In this document: positions 54,524 to 64,000 of the stretch, one piece after another
Layout: every line of letters begins with the position of its first letter
Position numbering within the stretch: position 1 is the stretch's first letter
DNA from: Rhynchonema sp. JSB1_4
Lineage: Eukaryota > Nematoda > Chromadorea > Monhysterida > Xyalidae
NCBI GenBank assembly: GCA_030248065.1
Contig: JASAMV010000701.1
Coordinates: forward strand, 1-64,000
DNA length: 64,000 nucleotides
Direction of reading: 5' to 3'
Translations under genes and position numbers: made by a program
The notes under the pieces: generated by a model
Told to the model about the DNA's origin: nothing
The model's database searches: none
Seen by the model: the letters and a program-made list of their open reading frames with translations, nothing else

Positions 54524-57500
54524 ATGGGCAACCGACAGTTGACACGGTGCTGGGCCAAGCCAGCCACTGACGAGCCCCTTGGTGACGACGACGATTTTCT
54601 GAGCAAAGAGTGTTGTGAAACATTAGCGGTGGAATGGAAAGCAGCGAAATGCGTGCTCGGCAATGTGGGACACGAAATGTTCCTGGACTTGTTTGTCCGA
54701 TTGCCGAAACTCAGGTAGGCTGTATAGGTACCTGGTTCACGAACGGGCCGTGATTTCCAACACTTCGTTTACATTGGGTTTTACTGACGTGCCTGCATGC
54801 ATGAGGCACCGCCCATCTGTGAGAAGGGGTCGAAACTGGCAGCCAAAAAAGCTAATGTACATTGTGTGTGCTAACGATCTTTCGCGTTTGCACAACGAGT
54901 GATGTTTCACGCGCGAGCCGAAAGCCAGATAGCACGCAGATACACTATGTTTTACGGTCACGCGGTCGCTACACGGTAGCAACTGCATTCGCACCTGGGG
55001 CACCGCCCGTCTGCGAAAACAGGCCGAACCGGGCACGACCAAACTGAATGTATCATTGCCATATTGGTGCGCTTATACTCGTTCCGCGGAACTGAAGGAA
55101 CGGGTGGAGGAACGATTATTTCTGGTGGCCAGGAAACGCTCTACCAAAGATGTGGATCCAACGTTGACAAGCTGGTCTCAAGGCATCAAACCACAGAACA
55201 TAAGAACTTGAAGGTATCGGGCAGTTTGAAAACACAAATTCCTCCACCCACTTCAGAAGACTAAAAGTGTAGGGGAATAGTGATTTTGCTTAAGTTACAA
55301 GTGCGCTGTGCGAGCTGTGACGAACAGCAAAGTGTAGTTGATGAACACTACAGAGTAAACGAAAACACTCGTTCCTCTGCTCGTTCCTTCAATTCCGCAG
55401 AACGAGTGTAAGCGCACCTTAACGAAACGCAGAAACGAGAAAGCGCTCGAGTGGAGCGAAAAAAATCCAAGGAATGTACAGCTACGCACTGTAGTACACC
55501 ACATTTCAGAAAGTTGTTCAGCATCGGTAACCAGAGCTCGTACACCGACCTGCGCGAATGCGACAAGCTCCGTCGACTCGGCCATCGATTCGATGCGTTC
55601 ATTGATCAATTGCTCGAATCACTCGAACACGATCCGGTGCGCGTTGTCGGTTCTTTTTGTCCATAACTTTTGGGCCTGAGTATTTTTTTCACGTTTGTGT
55701 GAATGTACAGCCCTTAGACTTTTCTTACATTGTGGTCCCGGACCTACGAGGGGCCTGATCAAGTCCTCTGACACCGTCCGCGGATCCGAATCTCCAACGG
55801 CATCGACCTTTTGGCGCCGAAGACTTTGAGATTTATGTTGCAGGTTGAGGCCAAAAAACGATGTCGCACGCTGGGACGACTGCACTACCACAAGAGCGTC
55901 ACTCACAACACGGTGGGAAAAGAATTCATTGAAAAATGAAATTTTTAAAATTTCTGAACACAATCAGGTTTCAGGACGACTTTCGAATGTTTTCCCAATC
56001 GCTACTCGCGACCGTGCTGCGCGAGGACAGCGACCCGAATTCGCGTAAACATTGGAAAGCGTTCACCAACTATGTCACAATTCAGATGCTGCATGGTTTG
56101 CATATTTTATATAACCCGTGCTTTTGTACAGTATACAGTCGACCCTCGTTATAATCGACGTGCTGGGACACACTGAATTTGTCCATTATAACGGATGCCT
56201 TGACTGCTTAAGAAATTCGGGACACGCCAAATTTTACATTATAGCGAGGGATCTACTATAACAAAGTCTATTGTAGCGAGAATCCAACTGTACTTTGGTG
56301 CTACGGCGGACTTAGGTTGAACACGGAAATCAAATAAAGAGATTTGTATGGGTGTTCCGTGAAAAAATAAAAATCGTGGAACACGGAAATAATCCAAGCA
56401 CGCAAATGATGCAGTTCGAGTGATGACGGCAAAAACCAGCGCGGTGACGTCGAAGGAACGCAAACAGCAATGATTTACACGGAAATATTTCCGTGTTCCA
56501 TGATTTCCAAAATTACACGAAACAAGGAACATTTTAGATTTTAGCACGTGTTCAACCTAAGTCCGCCCTTAAAAAAACTGTTCAGGCATTGCGCACGAGA
56601 GCGTGAAGATCGCTTTCGAGGGGCTGACGGTGAGAACAAAATCCGTACGCAAACGTGAGCCGGGCATTTTGGTCACCCAGTCGACGGTGTTCGTTTGGAA
56701 TTTTGTCCTGTTCAATCTTTTTATCGTCTTTTAGGCAAAAAAAACAACAAAAAATCATACTCATTCACAGTGAGATGGGTCCGGTACGGTCTCATGATGG
56801 TGGCGAGGTGGTGACGATAGATGGTGAACGCGAGCGATCTGCGAGTTACACACTGTCACACCTTGTATGTTGATCGATTGATTAGCTAAAAATTTGCTTG
56901 ATTGGATGCCATTCATATGCCGGAGTTCTGCATTTAAAACCCCCTTCCGTTAGAGTCCTCGGGGGCTTCACAGTTGAAAATCGGATTTATTTTTTTTCTC
57001 GACTAGTCCAAAGCATTCACTTTCACTCAGCAGTAAACTTGCCAAAATCGTGTTCAAGTCAGTACATTAGCGACTCAGATATCGTAATTTTGCGTTGTAA
57101 ATTTTGCACAATGTTTGAATGAAGTTGGCTATAATCACGTTGAAATATGATCGAAGAATGCCAAATTGTTGTTGTGAAAAGTCCCAACTAACGAGGTAAT
57201 AAAAAACCCAATTTTCTATTTGAAACCTGTGAACAGGGTTGGGTAAAAAAAACGACGGCGTTTTTTCGTTAAAAAACGCCGTTTTTTTCAAAAAAACGCC
57301 TGGGTCGTTTTTCGTTTTTTTTTAAATCCTGAATTTCCTTGATTTTCCCTGACTTTTCAGGGAAAGTACCCTGATTATCAAGGAAAATCAATTTTTTGTC
57401 CCATTTTTTCAAAAAATTTTCGACCAAGTTTTTACTTTGTTGAGATACGTCGATATACGGAGTTTGACTTTCAAGTGATGACCCCGGCCAAAGTTGGTCC

Positions 57501-59444
57501 CATGATGCGGGTCTGATATGGCATCTTAACAACTCGCTAGAAAAGGGTTGAAACCCGTTTATTTTGCCTCAGAACACATAGAATTACTTCATTTAACCAC
57601 GTTTTCTTCCCAACATGAGCGTTTTCCAATTTTTTTGGGGCATATTTTGGTCATCTGGGCGTTTTAAAAAACGTTTTTTTTAAAAAAACCTTTTTAAAAA
57701 AAACGATTTTTTGAAAAAAAACGTTTTTTGCCCAACCTTGCCTGTGAAAGGACGGTGTGAAACCTTTCCACAAGCCCCGGGAGGCTCTAACTGAATATTT
57801 TCTTTTGGTGGGAGGGCCCATTTTTCACCAATTTCCACCTAGAGCCCTCTACAGTTGAAGCTGAGCCGTAAAGTTGAAACTTTCAGACGTCCTACGCCAC
57901 CAATTCATCGATCGGTTCGGCGTGTAGCAACGTGAGCAATTGAAGCTGTCGAATCTACTCAAATGGTTGGTCAAGAGATCGAAATTTGAACATTTTAAAA
58001 AGAAATCCATCGATTGAATGACCACAATATTCACTATCGCTTCATTTAGTCAACCACAAAGAAGCGCGTCGCAGCTGGACCAGTGCCATCGGCGTGGTAA
58101 TGGCCATTAGAAGATTGACTGACAGTTGGTTCAACAGTTTTTGAAACATTTGTTTCAAACAAGGCACAGCACAGCGTTGCGGTATCGCCGAAATATCAGT
58201 TATAAATGCGTAATTGTCGTTTTCAAAAAAAAATTGGTTTTTATCAATTACAGCCCCCAACCAGTCTCGTCACTCCGACTCCCATCTGATGTTACGCAAA
58301 CTGAGTGACCATCATCTGGCCCCATCGCGTGCACAGCAACATGACGAAATGAAGATTTTGCGCAAAGTATTGGAGGTTCAGGCGCAAATTATGCAAATGA
58401 AAATGTGGCAAATGGATAACAAATTTAAATTTTCTCTCTCTTGAAGCGACTCGATGCACATCAAGGAGTCGGAGAGGACATTCTGCTCAATGTGTTTGAA
58501 GCGAAGCCAAACCTGCGAGCATACTTCGATTGTAATCTCAGCTTGTCTATTCAGGTTAAACACACTTAATATATACAATTTTGCTACAAATGGTAATAGT
58601 TACATACCTACAAGGTAGTTACAGTACATGTTACATTCTGCACCTGATTCAGGCGTTACGCACGGACGTCGATCTGCGTGCACAAGGCTGTCGACTGCAG
58701 GGTTTCCTGGAAAACGTTTTGCATTTGACGATCAATCATAATAGCGTGAGTTACAATAATCAATTAATTTTTTATTCAAATAATCGATAGTTTGATCGAC
58801 TGGAACTCTGAACTGCCACACCAAACGTATGCTCCCGGAAGGACTCGAACCTCCGACCTCCCAGCCACCAGGCCTGGATAGACAGTTGCTCTACCAACTG
58901 AGCTACGGAACGCGGTTTGGCTGAGGTTCAGAATCACTCATAAACCGAACGCACGCACGCTCAATACACAGTGCACCGCAGCACACACACACATAATACC
59001 GGTGCGTTCGTTATACGCCTCGACGCGTATGGGTGTGTGTCTATTCGCCAGACCACAAGATTGGCTGAATGCTTATCCAGTTCGTCACTTTGCTCATTTA
59101 AAAATAACCATGCAGGATCGAGTGGCTCGTATTTGCAAACGTCTCGGTCGATTGCATCACCATCGCGGCACGCCATTCACAGCGGACAACTATCTGCCAT
59201 TCAAACGTGCCATAGTTGATCAGTTGATTATGTTGGAGAATACGGATGAGAAAATTGATATGGTTGGATATAAGGCATTTTGATATGTGCCTATTTGTGA
59301 AACATCAACTAAGTAAGGCCGAAAGCCAGTAAGTCAAAACCGTTGCAGGACACCATGGTCATGGCGATCGAAAAACTGATGCTGCATGTTACGAAAAATA
59401 TGAAGATGGGATACTTGAATGAAGCTGGTGCCACCAAAGATTGA
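54524..59444 (+). CDS. Two-domain globin, 11 exons
   Basis: Exons: 54524-54714, 55510-55636, 55844-55912, 55975-56095, 56586-56629, 56775-56868, 58254-58375, 58447-58554, 58653-58745, 59116-59262, 59349-59444. Phases close; 403 aa. Domain 1 (about residues 20-185): FLDLFVRLPKLRKLF with CD1 Phe about 67, RRLG at the E helix (Leu87 at E7), LGRLHYHKS with proximal F8 His about 120, and SRKHWKAFTNYV in helix H. Domain 2 (about 240-400): ILLNVFEAKPNLRAYF (CD1 Phe283), LRAQGCRLQGFLENVL (Gln303 at E7), LGRLHHHRG (F8 His337). Both domains have an intron just before the F-helix exon, evidence of internal duplication. Family: haem-binding; oxygen, NO or redox sensing. E7 is not His in either domain. 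The N terminus MGNRQL with nearby Cys could be lipid-modified (weak). Exon 6 limits are the weakest (acceptor CAGTGAG, donor GTTGAT), so two adjacent single-domain genes are the alternative. Confidence 0.8.
55066..55418. mobile_element. MITE with GGTGCGCTTAYACTCGTTC ends
   Basis: Left GGTGCGCTTATACTCGTTCC, right inverted as GGTGCGCTTACACTCGTTCT, both followed by GCGGAACTGAAGGAAC-like sequence. About 353 bp, in globin intron 1. Target duplication not clear. Confidence 0.6.
57234..57740. mobile_element. hAT MITE (CAGGGTTGGG type) in globin intron 6
   Basis: Ends CAGGGTTGGGTAAAAAAAACG and CGTTTTTTGCCCAACCTTG. Perfect 8-bp duplication CCTGTGAA at 57226-57233 and 57741-57748. AAAACGNCGTTTTTT words in both arms. 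The same family as the element starting at 63676. Confidence 0.86.
58831..58911 (-). repeat. tRNA-like sequence (pseudogene or SINE head) in globin intron 9
   Basis: Reading the minus strand: GTTCCGTAGCTCAGTTGGTA with a perfect A box (TAGCTCAGTTGG) and D-arm GCTC...GAGC, and B box GGTTCGAGTCC in a pairing T-arm. The acceptor stem mispairs at two positions. The anticodon arm cannot be drawn in the usual way, because about 30 nt (CTGTCTATCCAGGCCTGGTG onward) lie between the D- and T-arms. A tRNA pseudogene or SINE head is more likely than a working intron-containing tRNA. Confidence 0.55.
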
Positions 59445-62400
59445 CTGTGATAGACGATAACGTTTCATAAACGTAAAAAAGTTGTCCTTTTTTAGTACCT
59501 CACATTGGTGGTTTTAGTTGGATATCCCCGGAACGTCTGGAAAAAATTTTTTCACGTTATTTTCACAAAAATATTCCATTTGTATTGTGTGACGTCACAA
59601 CATACTGCGATGCTGTATTCACAGAGGGTTCCCAACCAACCCCCCCCCAAAATAATCAGAAAGTTTGAGTTTCCTCATGCTGAACAGAAAACGGGTTGGG
59701 CTCTCGTTTCAACGCAAGCAACTGCCAACAAAATTTCATTCTCAACGCTCGCGCGCGACAAAGATCACGAAGCTAATCAATGGCTTATTCAAAAAGTCGC
59801 GACGCCATTGCCACATGGGAAGCCATAATATGTGTTGGAGAAATGTTGGGAAATAAAATATAATAAAAAAAGAAAATGCAACGCCGACGAAGGAATAAAA
59901 TGTGCAGCGATGTGCAGAACTTTACTTCGGCAGCATCTCATAATTTTTGGCGTTCCATATTTCTGTTACACTCGGAACTCCGGAACTTACTGGAACTCTT
60001 GTTTCAATGTCTCAAGACCCCATGAAGACTTGTGACCAGAGTTTGCGGTTTTTAGGCTCATGTGGGCCCCACCCAACACTAAATAAGCTAATGTACAGCA
60101 TATGCGGATGTGCGTAGCTTTTCGATAGTCGGGTACACGCTGCTCAGAATGTGCGAACGCTGAAGCCAAACTTACAGTACTCAAAACAAAACCAATGGCA
60201 AATTGTTAAAGGGGTACTGGCATTCAGAAACATGTTGGTTCCAAAATGTTGACCCTGTGGCCACGATTTCTGCACGTTAAACTCAGGGAACACCAAAGTT
60301 CCGAAATTCCGCTCTACGGGTTGCTTTGAAAGGTCCTATATTTTTCTCGCTACTAGGTACTGAGGAAAATCTGCACATTCGGTAGAAATCGAATGAAAAA
60401 AATGTGATTTCTTGTTCCATGTTCTGGTTGCTGGTTTTTAAATCAGATACCACTCCGAGATCCCGACCACGGAAGCTACTTTTTGAGACCAGTTTGTATC
60501 CGAGTGAGAGTACCTCTTTAATCATATGGTACGGACGGGCGGGGACGTGGACATTTGTTCGGCATGTATATCTCTGACATGAAAACAAACTTTCGCGCAG
60601 ACTTTTTATCCGGGACGCTAAACCCCCGTCGCGAACCACACATGCCCTTAGATCAGTCTGGGACTGCGATCAGTCCTTGGAGATAGTGGATTTGAAATGT
60701 CATGTAAAGTACAGTTTTATTTTCAGACGTACTACAATAGTCTGAAACAGATCGCACTTTTCATCGCATTTTCATGACAAAAAACAAGTTCGGTCCGCCT
60801 GGAAGTTTAACTGCCTGGTATAATTGCGCGTTTTATGCATCCGCCCAGCTCGCTTTGCACCAAGTTTATATCAGAACAGAACCGGAGTCGTCAGCAAGCC
60901 AAGTCTTGAACATGCAAGGCGTTGAGTTCTTATTTCTGTCGTTTACGCAATGTTTCCGCTTGTTTTCCTTGTGATTTTTTATCATTTCTTTTGTGAGATG
61001 CTTGTAACAAGACTATTATTGATCATATCACTGTAGGAAAAATAACTCGGAAAGCAGATTTTCTTTGTCAAATGCACTTATCAGACAGGAAATCGTTTTG
61101 TTTCTTAGAGCCAAAATTAATTGCCTGCACAAAAATGGTTCCTTGACCTACAGTAGGTAAGCCTCTCGTTCAAGCCTCGGCAGATATACTGTATGTGCCG
61201 GAGTTTTCCAAGCGGAGCCCCACCCCCGAATAGAGCCCTCGGAGGCGTTTCCGAAGACCCGATTTCTTCAGCAAAAGCTTGTTAAGTTGGTCATTTTTGT
61301 ACACTTTTCAGCGGATACCGTTCTAAGGTTAAATTAAATTAATTACATTAAATTAAATTAATTAATTACACATTCCTAGAAATGCACATGAACCGATTAC
61401 AATGTAACACCCGGTAATAACATTCGGTACTGTTGACGATCAGCTCAACATATCGCAAAAACGTTCCAAAAATTTTTTCAAAATGGAGGTTCGGGGCTTT
61501 ACATAATACATAAAACGCCGGCGTGTGCATAGAAGTGACGTTAATCGAAGAGGGTTCGAAATTGTTTTCGTGTTGCAACTCAATTATATTTTTCCAAGCG
61601 CGCAACACATGCGCATGCGCGCCAGCCAGTCGCAAAAAAACGCGTGTTGTTGCCCAAATTCGAAAATTTGCACAAACCCGCGGTTTTTAGTTCAGTTCAG
61701 GTTCTGAAATTGTGACTGTTTGGATTCTGAAAACCTCGAAACTCGTAGTTAGCTCTCTTTGAAGTCCATGGAGACCCATTCCAAGCGAGCAGCTCATTGT
61801 GCTTCTGGGTACGCAAACTCGCGGTGCGTAAAAACAGATGCGCGCGTTTGGGGTGTACCATGCGTGCTTCGTTTTAATGACATACATATGCCGTGTGCTC
61901 TTTTGCTCTTTTCATGCCAAAGACAGGAACCAAGTGTTAAAAAAAGGTCTGCAGTCGTATTATTAAAGAAGGAAATTGTGAAAGTAGAATATTATGGCCA
62001 TCCGGCGCATTTTTATGACTTTTACCTTTAATGGTTACCTTTTTTACCTTTTGCCTTTTACCTTCACCTTTTATAATTTTGAAAATTTTAGTCAACCAAT
62101 GGCGTTATTTTTCGTGCACCATAATGTGTGCACAAAATGTGAATCTTCATACATTAGTCACTCTGATACGATACCCACGAACGTCTTTTTTTCACACGCG
62201 TGGCACTAATATTCAAAATATAGGATGTTTTGCGGTGGCCAGCCAAAACACATGGGTCTACGTCTACTTGCTTATTAACAACGGCTCAGACTGTTTGGAC
62301 AAGTGACTATTCAGCCAGTAAGAATATTGAGATAGTTGCCAACCAGACGGACCTACAGTCTTCATAACAATTTCCTCATTCCGTACACCTTGCGGTTCCG

Positions 62401-63278
62401 GATAAAAGTTTTCAGAAATAATGCTTCATGTTACACACCTAAGCTGACAACATGCGTAGCGTTATCCACTCCACGTGGAACTTGATTGGAAAACCCCTGT
62501 GAGGCACAAACTCCTCAGCTGCATGCTCGTATTTTTTCTCTTCGTTTTGCGCTTTTTGATGAACGAACATGGGAAATATTAAAGCTACTATGTGAGAAGC
62601 ATCCGTTTCGGCTTGTTGACTGGCACTTGTCAGCCACCTGCCAACTCGTCTTGACCTGTGAAATGCCACTTGGAACCTACCGTATTCTCTCTTAAACTCC
62701 AAAACTGCAGGCAAAAGATCTCGCCCAAATATAAACTTCACATTCCCGACTATTGCATAACCAAATAAAGAATCATTTTAGGTACATCAGTGTAGGTTAT
62801 TTCGGCATACACGTACATATAGTCGTTGTGCTTGAGCAGCAAAACCATAAAGACGATTGTCGTGGTTGTAATTGGGTCCACTACGGGTCTCTCTCTGTCT
62901 GCTTCGACATGCTTGGCCGCCGTCTTATGCAAAAAAACGAGAACTTTGCCAGTCTCACAGGTAGCCAACCCTGACATCACCAAAGAAAATTACATGCCTC
63001 TGTTCTGGTTATTTTCAGCGACGCTGTGTTTGTTTTTTTTCGAATGGACTGCTTTCCCATGCATTCTTTGCCATTTTCTCAGCTTTTCTAAGCGACCAGT
63101 TGTACCAGTTTTCCGGCTACAGTTCCCGAATAAACCCCACTGAAGCTCTATTCGGAAAATGCACCCAAATATAGCCCCACGCGACCGTTCTCTCTGTGCT
63201 TGGGAAGGAAGCACTTCTCTCAGCTTTTTAAACTTTTGTGAACAACAGGACTTATCGAAAACGGTATTCTCTCATCAG
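59445..63278. other. No gene seen
   Basis: 3.8 kb without a supported exon. It contains an AAATTAAATTAATT tract (about 61325-61365), a TTACCTTTTTTACCTTTT pyrimidine tract (about 62035-62075), and short matches to the C-rich elements (CCGAATAGAGCCC, about 61227). The start is probably globin 3' UTR. Confidence 0.4.
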
Positions 63279-63630
63279 GCTCCGATAGGACATGAAATTT
63301 TGGAATTCCATGAACGACAAGCATGCCATGCGCATAAACTATGCAAGAAGGTAAGATGATGAGCATTTTATGATTAAAGTATCAATCATTGAGAAAATGG
63401 CACATACAAACACTCAACATGTGTATAATCATTGGAAGGAAACCATTATTTTGAAAATTTCTTGTGTATAAGCCCCACATTCCTCACCAACATCACCAAA
63501 CCTTGGCGCTGCTAAATACTTGTTGTCTGTGGGCAGGTTCATGAGGGTTCTAGCTCGAGCGTACCGTATGTAATCCAGTTTCCCCATCGGAAAGTTTATC
63601 AAAAGAAAGACATGAACCCCGTCGCAGCCT
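63279..63630 (+). CDS. Two candidate exons of an unrecognised gene
   Basis: Exon A, 63279-63350: acceptor CTCATCAG, reads APIGHEILEFHERQACHAHK then LCKK, donor AAG|GTAAGA. Exon B, 63537-63630: acceptor GTGGGCAG, reads VHEGSSSSVPYVIQFPHRKV then YQKKDMNPVAA, donor CCT|GTAAGTC. Frame is kept (phase 0 between them) and both donors are strong. The sequence is not recognised; it is His/Cys/basic-rich. The gene would extend beyond the window end. No start codon identified. Confidence 0.35.
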
Positions 63631-63675
63631 GTAAGTCAATGTGTTTTTTGTCTCTAACATGCTCAAGTATGGCAT

Positions 63676-64000
63676 CAGAGTTGGGCAAAAAAAAACGAAG
63701 GCGTTTTTATTAAAAAAACGACGTTTTTTATGAAAACAAAAAATGGGTCGTTTTTGTCACGAAGTCCCGAATTCCCTTGATTTTCTCAGCAAGCAAAGCA
63801 CCCAGATTGATTTTCAAGGAAATCAGTTTTCTGTCCCATATTTGTCAAAAAGTTTTCGACCAATTTTTACTGTGTCGAGATACATACATTACGTCGATAT
63901 AAATGGAGTTTGATTTCCATGGCCGAGGCTATGCCAAATGTGATCAGATGATGTGGACCAAATCGGTATGTTTGGAACTTGCTAGAAAAGGGTTGAAACA
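63676..64000. mobile_element. Left part of a hAT MITE, cut by the window end
   Basis: Begins CAGAGTTGGGCAAAAAAAAAC, then GTTTTTATTAAAAAAACGAC. It matches the 57234 element in ends, in A/T-CG words and in internal sequence (CTTGATTTTC, TTTTCGACCA). Predicted left target copy TATGGCAT (63668-63675). Confidence 0.7.

Noticed and set aside
8380..59307. Similarity of GTTTCAC/GTGAAAC to bacterial parS half-sites
   Set aside because: The window is eukaryotic; most copies are single half-sites and no perfect parS palindrome is present.

Overview
This is eukaryotic nuclear DNA from an invertebrate animal. The genes carry many short exons with GT-AG introns ending mostly in T-rich TTTCAG or TTGCAG acceptors. 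The proteins are animal-type: CDK8, ERdj3/DNAJB11, DENND5 (RAB6IP1), an SLC35D UDP-sugar transporter, globins, and a WDFY-like FYVE zinc finger. The acceptor style and the two-domain globin suggest a nematode or another ecdysozoan, but the sequence alone does not fix the phylum.

Layout. 502-6979 (-): complete 13-exon CDK8 (563 aa). 6980-11389: intergenic, packed with non-autonomous DNA transposons. 11390-13023 (+): complete 8-exon DNAJB11 (359 aa). 14477-34593 (+): complete 33-exon DENND5 (1449 aa). An antisense 4-exon membrane-protein gene (20244-21436, 261 aa) and several MITEs lie inside its introns. 35977-40085 (+): complete 10-exon SLC35D (360 aa). 41-53 kb: repeats plus weaker candidate genes: a Ser-rich/multi-TM gene (-), a tiny secreted CxxC peptide (+), a signal-anchored Lys/Glu-rich protein (-), and a lone FYVE exon (-). 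54524-59444 (+): an 11-exon gene for two tandem globin domains. 63279-63630 (+): two orphan exons. I joined the exons of the five main genes by hand. Reading frame is kept across every junction, which is the main support for these models.

The genes are not an operon or a pathway. CDK8 acts in nuclear Mediator, DNAJB11 and SLC35D serve ER/Golgi folding and glycosylation, DENND5 acts in Rab-controlled traffic, and the globins bind haem.

The most unusual content is transposon structure.
- At least ten elements look like hAT-type MITEs, eight or nine with intact 8-bp target duplications. Several share a core with a GCGCGC palindrome, yet each carries its own private iterated word, such as GGTTGCAAGGTACC, ACTCGAGATACCC or AAGCTAGCTAGC. 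Two are nested inside other elements, with their target duplications still readable.
- There are also TTAA-flanked foldbacks, TA-flanked C-rich elements, and palindromic MITEs with 3-bp duplications.
- The 9-mer GTGAAACAT is strongly over-represented (17 copies found by eye).
- Three introns in main genes use GC instead of GT donors.
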